Below are positions 1-10,082 of a DNA stretch of 64,000 nucleotides, piece by piece. The stretch is taken from the NCBI RefSeq assembly GCF_902459725.1, contig NZ_CABPSH010000001.1, forward strand, positions 806,001 to 870,000. The letters run 5' to 3'. This stretch comes from Pandoraea eparura. GTDB taxonomy: Bacteria > Pseudomonadota > Gammaproteobacteria > Burkholderiales > Burkholderiaceae. Under the pieces are notes generated by a model. That model did no database searches and was not told the DNA's origin. It saw only the letters and a list, made by a program, of their open reading frames with translations. Both the position numbers and the translations under genes were made by a program. How positions within the stretch are numbered: the stretch's first letter is position 1; every line of letters starts with the position of its first letter.

Positions 1-92
1 ACAAGTCAACAAATTCATGAAAAAAAGGGTTTTTCGCGAGAGTGAGCGCACACATGAATATGTAAGATCTGCAAAATGCGTCGTCAAAATCG

Positions 93-125
93 CAAATCGC
101 CGCCCCGAACGGGTGCGGCGATTTG
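93..125 (-). terminator. Hairpin downstream of maeB
   Basis: An 11-bp inverted repeat (CAAATCGCCGC with GCGGCGATTTG) is extended by CCCG/CGGG around a two-base loop. It begins 50 bases past the maeB stop on the minus strand. The run of T after it is short (ATTTTG), so it is a plausible but not perfect intrinsic terminator. Confidence 0.5.
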
Positions 126-174
126 TCGTTAAAATGTGGCAAACGGCGGCGAACCGCCGCACACACCGGAGGGA

Positions 175-2478
175 TCAGCGCGCTGGTTGTTGCGCCGCCG
201 CATCGGCCACGACCAACGCGACCATATTGATGATGCGCCGCACCGTGGCCGACTCGGTCAGAATGTGCACCGGCTTGGCAGCCCCCAGCAGGATCGGCCC
301 GATCGCCACGTTATTGCCCGCCGCCGTCTTGAGCAGGTTGTAGGCGATGTTCGCGGCATCGATATTCGGCATGACGAGCAGGTTTGCCGCGCCGGTCAGC
401 GTCGACTCGGGCATGATGCGCGCGCGCAGCTCCGGATCGAGTGCGCAATCGCCGTGCATTTCGCCATCGACCTCCAGATCGGGCGCGCGATCTTGCAGGA
501 TGGCCAACGTTTCGCGCATCTTGCGCGCGCAGGCAGCATCACTGGTGCCGAAGTTCGAGTGCGACAACAAGGCCACCTTCGGCTGAATGCCGAAGCGGCG
601 AATCTCGTCGGCCGCCATCAGTGTGATTTCGGCCAGGTCCTCGGCGCTCGGATCCTGATTGATGTGCGTATCGACCAGGAAAATCTGCCGGTTCGGCAAG
701 ATCAGCGCGTTCATCGCCGCGTACACGTGCCCGCCGGCTCGCTTGCCGATCACGCGATCGATGAAGTGCAGGTGGCGGCCCGGGGTCGACACCGTACCGC
801 AGATCATGCCGTCGGCCTCGCCCTTGCGCACCAGCATGGCGGCGATCAAGGTCGTGCGCCGACGCATCTCGACACGCGCGTAAGACGCCGTCACGCCCTT
901 GCGATTGGTCAACTGGTGATACGTCTCCCAGTAATCGCGATAGCGCTCATCGTGCTCCGGGTTGACGACGGTGAAGTCGACACCCGGCGTCAGGCGCAGG
1001 CCATATTGCTGAATGCGATGTTCGATCACGGCCGGACGCCCGACCAGGATGGGCGTGGCGACACGTTCGTCCACGAGCACCTGCACGGCGCGCAGCACGC
1101 GTTCCTCTTCGCCCTCGGCAAAGGCAATGCGCTTGCTGTTGGCCGGCACGCTGCGCGCTACCGAGAACAGCGGCTTCATCAGTCCGCCGCTGTGGTACAC
1201 GAACTGCTGGAGCGACTGCGCATAGGCGTCCACATCGGCGAGCGGACGCGTGGCGACACCGGCGGCCATCGCCGCTTCGGCCACGGCGGTGGCAACCTTG
1301 ACCAGCAGTCGCGGATCGAACGGCTTCGGAATCAGGTATTCGGGGCCGAACGACAGGTTCTTGATCCCGTAGGCCGACGCCACGATATCGCTCTGCTCCT
1401 GACGCGCCAATTCCGCCAGCGCATTGACCGCCGCGATTTCCATCGACCGCGTGATCGTCGTGGCGCCCACATCGATGGCACCGCGGAAGATGAACGGGAA
1501 GCAAAGGACGTTGTTGACCTGATTCGGGTAGTCGGTGCGGCCCGTTGCCATGACGCAATCGGGACGCACTTCCTTCGCGAGTTCGGGCGTGATTTCCGGA
1601 TTCGGGTTGGCCAGCGCGAAGATCAGGGGTTTGTCGGCCATCGTCTTGACCATTTCCGGCTTCAGCACGCCGGCGGCCGACAGCCCGAGAAACACGTCGG
1701 CACCGCCGATCACCTCGGCCAGCCCGCGCGCGTCGGTCTTCTGCGAGAACCGGATTTTCTCCGGATCCATCAGTTCGGTGCGGCCCTCGTACACCACCCC
1801 CGCCAGGTCGGTCACCCAGATGTTCTCGACAGGTAGCCCCATGTCGACGAGCAGATCCAGGCATGCGAGCGCGGCGGCGCCGGCGCCGGACGTCACCACC
1901 TTCACGGACTTGAGATCCTTGCCGACGACCTTCAGGCCGTTGATCAGCGCCGCGGCCACCACGATGGCCGTGCCGTGCTGATCGTCGTGGAAGACCGGAA
2001 TCTTCATGCGCTCGCGCAACTTGCGCTCCACGATGAAGCACTCGGGCGCCTTGATGTCTTCGAGGTTGATGGCGCCGAAGGTCGGCTCCAGCGCTGCGAT
2101 GATATCGACGAGCTTTTCGGGGTCTTTCTCGGCGATTTCGATATCGAACACGTCGATATTGGCGAATTTCTTGAACAACACGCCCTTGCCTTCCATCACC
2201 GGCTTCGATGCCAGCGGGCCGATATCGCCCAGACCGAGCACGGCCGTGCCGTTCGTGATCACACCGACCAGATTGCCGCGCGCCGTGTAGCGCGACGCAT
2301 TGAGCGGGTCGACGACGATTTCCTCACACGCGGCCGCAACGCCCGGCGAATACGCCAGTGCCAGATCGCGCTGGTTGAGCAGTTGCTTGGTCGGCGCGAT
2401 AGCGATTTTGCCGGGGGTGGGGAATTCGTGATATTCGAGCGCAGCTTCGCGCAGTTTCGGATCGATCGGCGTGGGCAT
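175..2478 (-). CDS. maeB: NADP-dependent malic enzyme, MaeB type with phosphotransacetylase-like C-terminus
   Basis: It decarboxylates malate oxidatively to pyruvate, supplying NADPH and pyruvate in the cytoplasm. The 767-residue length is that of the MaeB class. Malic-enzyme domains occupy about residues 1-430, with the metal/substrate motif HDDQHGTAI at 164-172 and a GAGAAAL dinucleotide-binding turn near 200. A phosphate acetyl/butyryltransferase-like domain fills about 430-767; in this class it is thought to be regulatory (acetyl-CoA sensing) rather than catalytic. The ATG opens the conserved [17 protein letters not shown] start. The gene is divergent from thiL across 431 bases. A TACAAT at 2526-2531 (minus strand) is a possible -10 but has no good -35. 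Confidence 0.95.
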   Translation of the reverse strand: MPTPIDPKLREAALEYHEFPTPGKIAIAPTKQLLNQRDLALAYSPGVAAACEEIVVDPLNASRYTARGNLVGVITNGTAVLGLGDIGPLASKPVMEGKGVLFKKFANIDVFDIEIAEKDPEKLVDIIAALEPTFGAINLEDIKAPECFIVERKLRERMKIPVFHDDQHGTAIVVAAALINGLKVVGKDLKSVKVVTSGAGAAALACLDLLVDMGLPVENIWVTDLAGVVYEGRTELMDPEKIRFSQKTDARGLAEVIGGADVFLGLSAAGVLKPEMVKTMADKPLIFALANPNPEITPELAKEVRPDCVMATGRTDYPNQVNNVLCFPFIFRGAIDVGATTITRSMEIAAVNALAELARQEQSDIVASAYGIKNLSFGPEYLIPKPFDPRLLVKVATAVAEAAMAAGVATRPLADVDAYAQSLQQFVYHSGGLMKPLFSVARSVPANSKRIAFAEGEEERVLRAVQVLVDERVATPILVGRPAVIEHRIQQYGLRLTPGVDFTVVNPEHDERYRDYWETYHQLTNRKGVTASYARVEMRRRTTLIAAMLVRKGEADGMICGTVSTPGRHLHFIDRVIGKRAGGHVYAAMNALILPNRQIFLVDTHINQDPSAEDLAEITLMAADEIRRFGIQPKVALLSHSNFGTSDAACARKMRETLAILQDRAPDLEVDGEMHGDCALDPELRARIMPESTLTGAANLLVMPNIDAANIAYNLLKTAAGNNVAIGPILLGAAKPVHILTESATVRRIINMVALVVADAAAQQPAR

Positions 2479-2909
2479 GAGGGGAGGCTCTTGACGAACA
2501 GAATGGGGTCGGATTTTCAGTGCAAATTGTAGCCCTATTTATTCACGCCATTTATGCAAAAAGCGGATAGGGGCTGCACCTGCGCTGTACGGCTTCCCCG
2601 CCGATAGTGGCCAATAATGCGGGAAAATTCAACGCTGCATCGCACCATCACGCGCGTTTTCGGACCGCGGATGTGTTTCAACCAAGGGCTTGTCCGAGAC
2701 GGGCCTGAGAATCCGGCTGAAATCGCGGCGTCCCCGCTTTGTCTGCTTGGGAAAGCGGGGGACGCCTCTTAGAATAGGGGCTTGCCTGTGCATCACCGCA
2801 GCCCTTTATTCTTTGCCCACCGCCTGATGTCCCTTGGCGCCCCGCGTTGCACCGGAGTGGTCCCGCAACGCGAAGCGCCCGACCAAGGCCGGCAATCGCG
2901 CCGTTGCTC
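2479..2909. other. Intergenic region between divergent maeB and thiL
   Basis: No gene is seen in these 431 bases. They hold a possible maeB -10 (2526-2531, minus), a long hairpin at 2727-2766 (GGCGTCCCCGCTTT pairing with AAAGCGGGGGACGCC, one bulged G), a thiL promoter candidate at 2747-2775, and a structured thiL leader at 2836-2879. No thiamine-pyrophosphate riboswitch core is recognisable. Confidence 0.6.
2747..2775 (+). promoter_or_regulatory. Candidate sigma-70 promoter of thiL
   Basis: TTGGGA (2747-2752) and TAGAAT (2770-2775) are separated by exactly 17 bases. Transcription would start near 2782, giving a leader of about 130 bases before the thiL ATG. The -35 lies inside the loop and right arm of the 2727-2766 hairpin. 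Confidence 0.45.
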
Positions 2910-3911
2910 ATGACCCCGACATCCTCCTCAACTTCGCCGCTGTCCGAGTTCTCGCTGATCGACCGCTTTTTCGCCCGCGCGACGCGGCAGGGCGAGCATG
3001 TCACGCTCGGCATCGGGGACGACTGCGCCCTGCTGCGTCCGCCCGCCGGCGAACAGCTCGCGATTTCGACCGACATGCTCGTGGAGGGCCGCCACTTCTT
3101 TGCCGATGTTGATCCGCGCGCACTCGGCCACAAGACCCTCGCCGTCAACCTATCGGATCTGGCGGCCATGGGCGCGCGGCCACTGGGCTTCACATTGGCG
3201 ATCGCCCTACCCGACAGTGACGCGGCCTGGCTCGCGCCGTTCGCCGAGGGCCTCGCGGCGCTGGCCGACCGCTATGCATGCCCACTGATCGGAGGCGACA
3301 CCACGCGTGGCCCGCGCAACCTCTGCGTGACGGTCTTCGGCAGCGTGCCCGGCGCTCAGGCCTTGCGCCGCGATGCGGCGCAACCCGGCGACGACATCTG
3401 GGTTTCCGGCACGCTCGGCGATGCCCGGCTGGCGCTCGGCGCAATACGAGGCGAATGGACGTTGTCGAGCACCGACCTCGCGCTCGCACGCCGCGCCCTG
3501 GACTGGCCCGAGCCGCAGGTGGCGCTCGGGCTGGCGCTGCGTGGCGTGGCTCGCGCCGCCCTCGACGTGTCCGATGGGCTGCTGGGCGACCTCGGCCATA
3601 TCCTGGAGCGCTCCAGCATGAGCGCGCGGGTAAACGTCGACGTCGTGCCGCGCTCCGCCCTGCTGGCGGCGCAAACACCCGCGATTCAGCGAATGTGCGT
3701 ACTGGCAGGCGGCGACGACTACCAATTGTGCTTCTGCGCCGACAGCGTGCAACGGCCGCGAATCGAGGCGATCGGCAACGAACTCGGCATACGCCTCACG
3801 CGTATCGGTACAATAGCGCTTCCCGACACGCGCCACCCGAGGCTAGACCTCCACGACAAGACTGGCGCGTCCGTCGCTGCCGATTTCAAAAGTTTCGACC
3901 ATTTCCAATGA
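2910..3911 (+). CDS. thiL: Thiamine-monophosphate kinase
   Basis: It phosphorylates thiamine monophosphate to thiamine pyrophosphate, the last step of the cofactor pathway. The 333-residue product shows the ThiL/PurM-like motifs: LGIGDDCALL (residues 33-42), DMLVEGRHF, IGGDTTRG and DVSDGLLGDLGHI. I chose the ATG at 2910 because the conserved LSEFSLIDRFF begins 11 residues later; an ORF extension to 2847 adds only Arg/Pro-rich sequence. The stop overlaps the pgpA start by four bases (ATGA), so the two genes are probably translationally coupled. Confidence 0.95.
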   Translation: MTPTSSSTSPLSEFSLIDRFFARATRQGEHVTLGIGDDCALLRPPAGEQLAISTDMLVEGRHFFADVDPRALGHKTLAVNLSDLAAMGARPLGFTLAIALPDSDAAWLAPFAEGLAALADRYACPLIGGDTTRGPRNLCVTVFGSVPGAQALRRDAAQPGDDIWVSGTLGDARLALGAIRGEWTLSSTDLALARRALDWPEPQVALGLALRGVARAALDVSDGLLGDLGHILERSSMSARVNVDVVPRSALLAAQTPAIQRMCVLAGGDDYQLCFCADSVQRPRIEAIGNELGIRLTRIGTIALPDTRHPRLDLHDKTGASVAADFKSFDHFQ

Positions 3912-4429
3912 GCACTGATCAAACGGCCGCCGTCAACCCGGGCAGCGGCCCGCGCCGGCCGAACTCGCGGTTCCTGCTGTCGCACCCCGCCCACCTGTTT
4001 TCGCTCGGCTTCGGCACGGGCCTGTCGGCGTTCGCGCCGGGCACGGTGGGCACGCTTTTCGGCTGGGCGTCGTATCTGGTGCTCAACCTGTATCTGACGG
4101 TCACGGGCTGGGGCGTGCTGATCGCCGCGTCCGTCGTTGGTGGTATCTGGATCTGTGCCTATACGGCGCGCAAGCTTGGCACGTCGGATCCAAGTCCTGT
4201 CGTCTGGGACGAGATCGTCGCGTTCTGGATTGTGTTGCTGCTCATTACCCCGGCGAGCTTCGTCAGCCAACTGGTGGCATTCGTGCTGTTTCGTTTCTTC
4301 GATGCCGTCAAGCCGCCGCCGATCCGTTATTTCGACCGCACGGTCAAGGGGGGCCTCGGCATCATGCTGGACGATCTCGTCGCGGCCTTTTGCACGCTGC
4401 TCGTGATCGCGCTGTGGCGCTCGATCTGA
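3908..4429 (+). CDS. pgpA: Phosphatidylglycerophosphatase A
   Basis: This inner-membrane enzyme dephosphorylates phosphatidylglycerol phosphate to phosphatidylglycerol. The 173-residue protein has the PgpA pattern: HPAHLFSLGFGTGLSAFAPGTVGTL near residues 26-50, then several hydrophobic helices with VVWDEIVAFW and FDAVKPPPI between them and a LDDLVAA motif near the end. It starts at the ATG overlapping the thiL stop. A 7-bp hairpin follows (4476-4497), so the thiL-pgpA unit may end before pncC. Confidence 0.95.
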   Translation: MSTDQTAAVNPGSGPRRPNSRFLLSHPAHLFSLGFGTGLSAFAPGTVGTLFGWASYLVLNLYLTVTGWGVLIAASVVGGIWICAYTARKLGTSDPSPVVWDEIVAFWIVLLLITPASFVSQLVAFVLFRFFDAVKPPPIRYFDRTVKGGLGIMLDDLVAAFCTLLVIALWRSI

Positions 4430-4563
4430 TCGGACCCGGCTTGCCGCCGCACGCTGGCACAAACCGGGCCATGATGGGCGCCTCGCTGGCGGCGCCCCCG
4501 CAGGTACCCAATGTTGGTACCCGTTACGTATTCGTTGCATCGACTTATTGAAGGCGTCGTCCC

Positions 4564-5067
4564 GTGGTCTCCGAACAAAATCTTCTGGCCCAACTGTCGG
4601 TCAAAGTCGGCAATCGTCTGCGTGACGAACGGTTGATGCTGACCACTGCCGAGTCGTGCACCGGCGGCCTTGTCGCGGCGGCGATTACCGACATCTCCGG
4701 CAGTAGCCAATGGTTCGAGCGCGGCTTCGTGACCTACTCGAATCAAGCCAAGTCCGAGATGATCGGGGTTCCGCCCGAGCTGATCGACAAGCACGGCGCC
4801 GTGAGCGAACCGGTGGCTCGCGCCATGGCCGAGGGAGCACTGCTGAACAGTCGTGCTCACGTCTCGCTGTCGATCACTGGCGTGGCGGGCCCCGGCGGCG
4901 GTACGCCGGACAAGCCGGTGGGTATGGTGTGCTTCGCGTGGAGCAACCGTGTCACGACCCTCGTCGAGACAAAGCGCTTCAAGGGGGACCGCACGCAGGT
5001 GCGCAATCAGGCCGCGCAACACGCGCTGCGCGGCGTCATCGATTTCCTGGACAAGGCAGAGGCGTAA
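4564..5067 (+). CDS. pncC: Nicotinamide-nucleotide amidohydrolase (CinA C-terminal type)
   Basis: It deamidates nicotinamide mononucleotide to nicotinate mononucleotide in pyridine-nucleotide salvage. The 167-residue protein is the stand-alone CinA C-terminal domain without the MoaB-like half. It shows TAESCTGGL near residues 28-36, VTYSNQAKSEMIGV, and the SITGVAGPGGG(T)PDKPVG loop. The start is GTG (VSEQNLLAQLSVKVG); no upstream ATG lies in frame. It converges on pyrF, with a short GC-rich hairpin at 5117-5135 between the two stops. Confidence 0.92.
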   Translation: MVSEQNLLAQLSVKVGNRLRDERLMLTTAESCTGGLVAAAITDISGSSQWFERGFVTYSNQAKSEMIGVPPELIDKHGAVSEPVARAMAEGALLNSRAHVSLSITGVAGPGGGTPDKPVGMVCFAWSNRVTTLVETKRFKGDRTQVRNQAAQHALRGVIDFLDKAEA

Positions 5068-5143
5068 CCCTCACCCGCAATCACCGGTCATGATGACGTC
5101 CCGCGTCGCATGACGACGCGCCGCGCATCGGCGCGCGAGCCGG

Positions 5144-5956
5144 TCAGCGATAAGCGTTGATGCTGTCGCGCGTCTTCTGCGCAGCGGTGGCCGCCGCCGC
5201 CGCGAAGTGCTCGTCGCGACCCGCGTAGATGATGGCGCGCGACGAGTTGATCATCATGCCCGTGCCGTTCGCGGTGCGGCCGGCCTTGACCGTCGCTTCG
5301 ACGTCACCGCCCTGGGCACCCACGCCGGGAATCAGCAGCGGCATGTCGCCGACGATGCCGCGCACCGCGGCGATCTCCGCCGGGAACGTCGCGCCGACCA
5401 CCAGGCCGATCTGACCACTCGTATTCCACGGCCCCGCGGCCAGGCGCGCCACCGTCTGATACAGGGGCTTGCCATCGACATCGAGGAATTGCAGATCGCT
5501 GCCGCCCGGATTCGACGTACGGCACAACACGATGACCCCTTTCTCGGCGTGCGCCAGATACGGCTCCAGCGAATCGAAGCCCATATACGGATTGACCGTC
5601 ACGGCATCGGCACGATAGCGCTCGAACGCTTCGCGCGCATACTGTTCGGCAGTGCTGCCGATGTCGCCACGCTTGGCGTCCAGAATCACCGGCAGACCCG
5701 GATGATCGGCGTGGATGTGCGCGATCAGTCGCTCGAGCTGATCTTCGGCGCGATGCGCGGCGAAGTAGGCAATCTGCGGCTTGAAGGCACACGCGTAGGG
5801 GGCGGTGGCATCCACGATCTGGCGGCAGAACTCGAAAATCGCGTCCGGCTGCGCTTGCAGATGCGCAGGGATGCGCGACGGCTCAGGATCCAGGCCCACG
5901 CAAAGCAAAGAATTGTTGCGCGTCCAGGCAGCGCTGAGTGCTTCTGTGAATGTCAT
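5144..5956 (-). CDS. pyrF: Orotidine 5'-phosphate decarboxylase
   Basis: It converts OMP to UMP in the last step of de novo pyrimidine synthesis. The 270-residue length and the motif [14 protein letters not shown] place it in OMP decarboxylase subfamily 2. Other supporting stretches are [11 protein letters not shown] near the N-terminus, [12 protein letters not shown] and [10 protein letters not shown]. The gene stands alone on the minus strand, and its upstream region carries the 11-bp tandem array described separately. Confidence 0.96.
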   Translation of the reverse strand: MTFTEALSAAWTRNNSLLCVGLDPEPSRIPAHLQAQPDAIFEFCRQIVDATAPYACAFKPQIAYFAAHRAEDQLERLIAHIHADHPGLPVILDAKRGDIGSTAEQYAREAFERYRADAVTVNPYMGFDSLEPYLAHAEKGVIVLCRTSNPGGSDLQFLDVDGKPLYQTVARLAAGPWNTSGQIGLVVGATFPAEIAAVRGIVGDMPLLIPGVGAQGGDVEATVKAGRTANGTGMMINSSRAIIYAGRDEHFAAAAATAAQKTRDSINAYR

Positions 5957-6274
5957 GACGGAGTTCCGGCAGGGTTCCGGCGGCGATATTTCCGACGGAG
6001 GGTGATTCGACGCTGATTCCTTCCAGCAAAGACGCTATTTTACCTGCTTCGCCCCCCCACCTCCGGCGCTCGCACCGATGGAGGCCGCCACATCGCTGGC
6101 TCACCGCCGTCTCACCGCTCACTCACCGCTCACTCACCGCCGACCTACCACTCACTTACCGCTGACTGATCACTGACTTAGCGCTGACTCACGGCCGCAT
6201 TACCGTCGTCTCACTGCCGCCACATCAGTGCTCCACCGCTGCCACGCATGGCCAACGCGCGCGGCGCACGACGC
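5957..6274. other. Intergenic region between pyrF start and corA stop
   Basis: These 318 bases hold no convincing gene. The right half is an imperfect 11-bp tandem array (6100-6220, degenerating to about 6241). The left half next to pyrF is ordinary sequence with no clear promoter. Confidence 0.6.
6100..6220. repeat. Imperfect 11-bp tandem repeat array (11 units)
   Basis: Eleven head-to-tail units of exactly 11 bases can be laid out from 6100: CTCACCGCCGT, CTCACCGCTCA twice, CTCACCGCCGA, CCTACCACTCA, CTTACCGCTGA, CTGATCACTGA, CTTAGCGCTGA, CTCACGGCCGC, ATTACCGTCGT and CTCACTGCCGC. The consensus is about CTCACCGCYGA. Two more decayed units may follow to 6241. The unit is not a multiple of three, so the array is not coding repeat. 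It lies upstream of pyrF, just past the corA stop. Confidence 0.85.
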
Positions 6275-7237
6275 TCAATCGAGCCAGCCGCGATGACGGA
6301 AGTACAGGAAGGGTGCGATCGCCGAGAGCACCATCAGACCGATGGCAAATGGATAGCCCACTTCCCAGCGCAACTCCGGCATCAACTGGAAGTTCATGCC
6401 GTAAATACTGGCGATCAACGTTGGCGGCAGAAACGCCACCGCCGCCACCGAGAAGATCTTGATGATCTTGTTCTGATTGATGTTGATGAAACCGATCGTC
6501 GCGTCCATCAGAAAGTTGATCTTGTCGAACAGATACGCCGTATGGTTGTCGAGCGACTCGATGTCACGCAGGATCTGCTTGCCCTCCTGGTACTGCTCGT
6601 CCTTGAGCATGCGGGCGCGCATGAGAAATGAAACCGCGCGGCGCGTATCCATCACGTTGCGACGAATGCGGCCGTTCAAATCCTCCTCGGCGGCGATGCT
6701 CTCGAGCGCCTTGGCGGCGTCCGCATCGGTGAGATTCTTGCCAAGCACCCGCTTGCTCACCGCTTCGAGCGCGGCATACACTCCTTCGAGCGCATCGGCC
6801 GAGTACTCAGCATCGGTGGAGTAGAGATCGAGCAGCACGTCCATCGCGTCGCGGACCGACCCCGGACGAATGCGCGCACGCATGCGCACCAGTCGGAACA
6901 CCGGCAAGTCTTCATCGTGAATGGAAATCAACAAGTCCTTGAGCACCACGAACGCGACCGGCACATTGCGCGATTGCTCTTCGTCGTCGAGCAGGAAGTC
7001 GGTGCGAATGTGCAGCACGCCGCCATCGTCTTCATAGTAGCGGGCCGACGCCTCGATATCGGTCACTTCATCGCGTGACGGCAGCTTGACGTGGTAGGCC
7101 TCCTCGACCCAGCGCCGCTCCGCTTCCGACTCGCTGTGCAAATCGACCCAGACCGGCGAGACGCTGGCCAGGTCGCTGGGGTGGTCACACGTCACCTGTT
7201 GCAGGCGGCCTTGATGGATAACGAAGGCATTGATCAA
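6275..7237 (-). CDS. corA: CorA-family magnesium/cobalt transporter
   Basis: This is a pentameric inner-membrane channel for Mg2+ and related divalent ions. The 320-residue protein has a long cytoplasmic N-terminal part, then two C-terminal membrane helices. The signature YGMNF ends the first helix, and LRWEVGYPFAIGLMVLSAIAPFLYF is the second. The C-terminus RHRGWLD is positively charged. The start is TTG (MINAFVIHQGRL), preceded by GGGAG at suitable distance; no in-frame ATG lies near it. Confidence 0.94.
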   Translation of the reverse strand: MINAFVIHQGRLQQVTCDHPSDLASVSPVWVDLHSESEAERRWVEEAYHVKLPSRDEVTDIEASARYYEDDGGVLHIRTDFLLDDEEQSRNVPVAFVVLKDLLISIHDEDLPVFRLVRMRARIRPGSVRDAMDVLLDLYSTDAEYSADALEGVYAALEAVSKRVLGKNLTDADAAKALESIAAEEDLNGRIRRNVMDTRRAVSFLMRARMLKDEQYQEGKQILRDIESLDNHTAYLFDKINFLMDATIGFININQNKIIKIFSVAAVAFLPPTLIASIYGMNFQLMPELRWEVGYPFAIGLMVLSAIAPFLYFRHRGWLD

Positions 7238-7498
7238 ACGAGGGTCTCCCTGCTAAGCGGCGACGCCAAGTGTAGCAGGCACGCCGCCGATACGTCACGG
7301 GCAAGCGCCGGCGCGTCGCATCAAGCGTGCGAGGCCATGTCGTTCGGCAGCGCAATCGCTCGCCGGGCGCGCCCTTCCGTCAACGTATCCCGCCCCACCG
7401 ATCGCCTGCGAGCGCCGGCTGGCCGAACCAATCCGGACACTTGGCGTCAATCTTGTTATCGGCGCTCTCGGGTGCCTATCGACATGGAGATTCCCAAC

Positions 7499-8374
7499 AT
7501 GACTGAGGTCACTCCCCCGCTCGCGTCTGTCGACGCCGTGATGGGTTTTTTGGCGGCCAACGCCGTTCGCTACGGCCTGTCGTTCGTGCAAGCCGTGCTG
7601 ATTCTGCTGATCGGCTTCTGGATCGCGACGCGCTTGGCGCGCTTCGTGCAGCGAGCGTTGAGCCGTTCGCCGCACTTCGACGCGACGCTCAAGCCGCTGA
7701 TCCAGTCGGTCGTACTGTGGTCGGTGCGCATCGTCACGCTCGTCGCCGTGCTTGCCCAGTTCGGTGTGCAGACGGCCAGCATCATCGCGGTGCTCGGTGC
7801 CGCAGGCCTGGCCATCGGCCTGGCCCTGCAGGGCACATTGCAGAACATCGCGGCGGGCACAATGCTACTGGTGCTGCGACCGTTCCGTAACGGCGACTAC
7901 ATCACGGCCGGGGCATCGGTGGCCGGCACGGTCGACGAAATCAGCCTGTTCACCACTACGCTCACCAATGCCGACGGCATCTATGTCTGCGTGCCGAACA
8001 ACCAGATCTGGGGCCAGCCGATCACGAACTTCAGCCGCAACGCCACGCGTCGCATGGAGGTCACCGTGGGCATCGCGCTCGACGACGATCTCGATGCCGC
8101 CATCACCGCACTGCGCGCCCGCGTGGCAGAGGACGCGCGAGTGCTCGACAAACCAGCACCGGAAGTCATGGTCAAGCAGGTCGGCGACAGCGCCGTGATC
8201 GTGAATGTGCGAGTGTGGTCGCTGCTGGGTAACTACTGGGGCCTCTATTGGGATCTCCAGCGCGGCGTCAAGGAGACGGTCGAGGCCGTGGGTTGCTCGC
8301 TCCCGTTCCCGACGCGCACCGTCATGCACGTGAGCGCACAGCCGATGCCGGACGCGGCGCCCTCGCGGCACTAG
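7499..8374 (+). CDS. MscS-type mechanosensitive channel
   Basis: This small-conductance mechanosensitive channel releases solutes on osmotic downshift. The 291-residue product has three predicted membrane helices. The pore-lining segment near residues 90-115 is rich in Gly and Ala (VLGAAGLAIGLALQGTLQN), as in MscS TM3. It is followed by the beta domain (VLRPFRNGDYITAG, VCVPNNQIWGQPITNFS). I chose the ATG at 7499 over 7484 because GGAG at 7486-7489 sits at ribosome-binding distance. It is single-gene and divergent from corA. Confidence 0.92.
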   Translation: MTEVTPPLASVDAVMGFLAANAVRYGLSFVQAVLILLIGFWIATRLARFVQRALSRSPHFDATLKPLIQSVVLWSVRIVTLVAVLAQFGVQTASIIAVLGAAGLAIGLALQGTLQNIAAGTMLLVLRPFRNGDYITAGASVAGTVDEISLFTTTLTNADGIYVCVPNNQIWGQPITNFSRNATRRMEVTVGIALDDDLDAAITALRARVAEDARVLDKPAPEVMVKQVGDSAVIVNVRVWSLLGNYWGLYWDLQRGVKETVEAVGCSLPFPTRTVMHVSAQPMPDAAPSRH

Positions 8375-8460
8375 GCCGCGACTCGCGCCGGACGCAGATC
8401 GCACACCCAACACCGCAAGCCGCACGCCGCCCGCACGAATGTTCGCGCGCGGACGAGGGG

Positions 8461-9201
8461 TTACGGCGGCAACTCCGCCGCCCCCATGCGACGCGCGATC
8501 ACACCGGCGCGTTGCGCGAGATAGGGCGAATTGCGATGGGTATCGAAGTAGCGCGGACGCGGCAGCATCACCGCCAGCCGCGCCGCCTGCCACGCGGAGA
8601 GCTTCGAGGCAGGAATGCCGTAGTAGTGGCGCGCGGCGGCCTGTGCGCCGAACACGCCCTCGCCCCACTCCACCGAGTTGAGATAGATCTCGAAGATCCG
8701 CTGCTTGTTCATCCAGAACTCGAGCATCCATGTGATGCTCAATTCCTCGGCCTTGCGCAGGTAGCTTCTCTCACTCGACAGGAAGAGATTCTTCGCCAGT
8801 TGCTGGGAGAGGGTCGAGCCGCCCGCGACGATGCGTCCCTTCTTCTGATTCTTCTCCCACGCACCGAGCATCGCGTCGATCTCAAACCCATCGTGATTGA
8901 CGAAATTTGCATCTTCGCTCGCGATGATCGCGCGTTTCAGATGGCGCGAGATCTGATCGTACGGCACCCATTCGTGCTTGAGTGTCGCCCTTGGATCCGT
9001 CTCGCGCAAGCGCGCTTCGGCCGCGCGCATGAACGCCGTCGACGAAGGATCGAAGTGCACCCACCAGCCAATCTGCACAAAGTAATAGAGTTGCGTGGCC
9101 AGCACGCCGACAAACAACAACGTGACGACGTAGGCTGTCCACTGCCACGGCCCCCAGTGGCGATGGCGGGTCGTGCGCGAGGCGCGTCGCGGCGCGGCCA
9201 T
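8461..9201 (-). CDS. mtgA: Monofunctional biosynthetic peptidoglycan transglycosylase
   Basis: It polymerises lipid II into glycan strands at the outer face of the inner membrane. The 246-residue protein has one N-terminal anchor ([25 protein letters not shown]) and a GT51 domain. Catalytic-site motifs are [36 protein letters not shown] and a KAEE helix, followed by [17 protein letters not shown]. The ATG at 9201 was chosen; upstream ORF sequence overlaps aroE and is not conserved in style. It follows the aroE stop by eight bases and is probably in the same operon. Confidence 0.95.
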   Translation of the reverse strand: MAAPRRASRTTRHRHWGPWQWTAYVVTLLFVGVLATQLYYFVQIGWWVHFDPSSTAFMRAAEARLRETDPRATLKHEWVPYDQISRHLKRAIIASEDANFVNHDGFEIDAMLGAWEKNQKKGRIVAGGSTLSQQLAKNLFLSSERSYLRKAEELSITWMLEFWMNKQRIFEIYLNSVEWGEGVFGAQAAARHYYGIPASKLSAWQAARLAVMLPRPRYFDTHRNSPYLAQRAGVIARRMGAAELPP

Positions 9202-9209
9202 CGGAAAAA

Positions 9210-10082
9210 TCAGCCTTTCGCGGCGAGCCGGGCGCGCAGGGCCGCGCGCACGGCATCGGTCGACGGACGCACGCCGCGCCATACCGCGAACGCTTCGGCC
9301 GCCTGCTCGACGAGCATACCGAGACCGTCCGCGGCACGCGTCGCCCCGGCCGCCAAGGCGTGCGTCATGAACACCGTCGGCTGTGCGCCGTACATCATGT
9401 CGTAAGCCAGCGATCCAGCGGCGTAGACATCGGCAGGCAGCGGCGGCACATCGCCCTGAAGGCTGCCGGCCGTGGCGTTGATAATGACATCAAATGCTGC
9501 AGGCACCGCGTCCCAGCCGCCACCGGCGAGCGCGACACCATGACGCTCGGCCGCCTGCGCGAAACGTGCGACGAGTTCGTCGGCACGCGCCGCCGTGCGA
9601 TTGGCGATAAACAGCACTGCCGGTCCCGCCTCGATCAGCGGCAGCATCGCACCGCGCGACGCGCCGCCCGCGCCGAGCAGCAACACGCGGCGGCCTTTGA
9701 GCGACACGCCAAGCGCGCCTTCGATGTCGCGCACAAGTCCCACGCCATCGGTGTTGTCGCCCGTGATGCCCCGCGCGTCGAATACCAGCGTGTTGACGGC
9801 GCCCGCCGCCTGCGCGCGTTCGGTCAGGTGATCCGCCAGTGCATGCGCCTCGAGCTTGAACGGCACGGTCACGTTGGCTCCCCGAGCGCCGTGCTCGATG
9901 AACGCGCGCACGGTGGCGGCGAACGCATCGAGGGGCGCGAGCAGGCGCTCATAAGTGAGATGCTGGCCAGTTTCGCGCGCGAACTCGGCGTGAATGAACG
10001 GCGACTGGCTGTGTTCGACGGGATGACCGATCACGGCGTAGCGATCGGCCGGCAGTTCCCCGGGTAGCGTTTGGTTTGTCAT
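9210..10082 (-). CDS. aroE: Shikimate dehydrogenase
   Basis: It reduces 3-dehydroshikimate to shikimate with NADPH in aromatic amino-acid synthesis. The 290-residue protein starts [18 protein letters not shown] (substrate pocket), has the catalytic-Lys segment [10 protein letters not shown], the Asn/Asp motif TGDNTDGVG, and a nucleotide-binding turn [13 protein letters not shown]. An ORF extension to 10139 (ATG at 10136) is possible, but the family normally starts a few residues before RYAVIG. The second shikimate-pathway gene, aroQ, is at 17.2 kb. Confidence 0.95.
   Translation of the reverse strand: MTNQTLPGELPADRYAVIGHPVEHSQSPFIHAEFARETGQHLTYERLLAPLDAFAATVRAFIEHGARGANVTVPFKLEAHALADHLTERAQAAGAVNTLVFDARGITGDNTDGVGLVRDIEGALGVSLKGRRVLLLGAGGASRGAMLPLIEAGPAVLFIANRTAARADELVARFAQAAERHGVALAGGGWDAVPAAFDVIINATAGSLQGDVPPLPADVYAAGSLAYDMMYGAQPTVFMTHALAAGATRAADGLGMLVEQAAEAFAVWRGVRPSTDAVRAALRARLAAKG

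Noticed and set aside
136-1836. A 566-residue ORF antisense to maeB
   Set aside because: Its Arg/His/Gly-rich composition mirrors the codon bias of maeB on the other strand. It has no motifs, and maeB is certain.
2690-2730. CCTGAGAATCC resembling part of a thiamine riboswitch near thiL
   Set aside because: Only the CTGAGA block is suggestive. The second conserved block and paired stems are absent, and it lies upstream of the promoter candidate.
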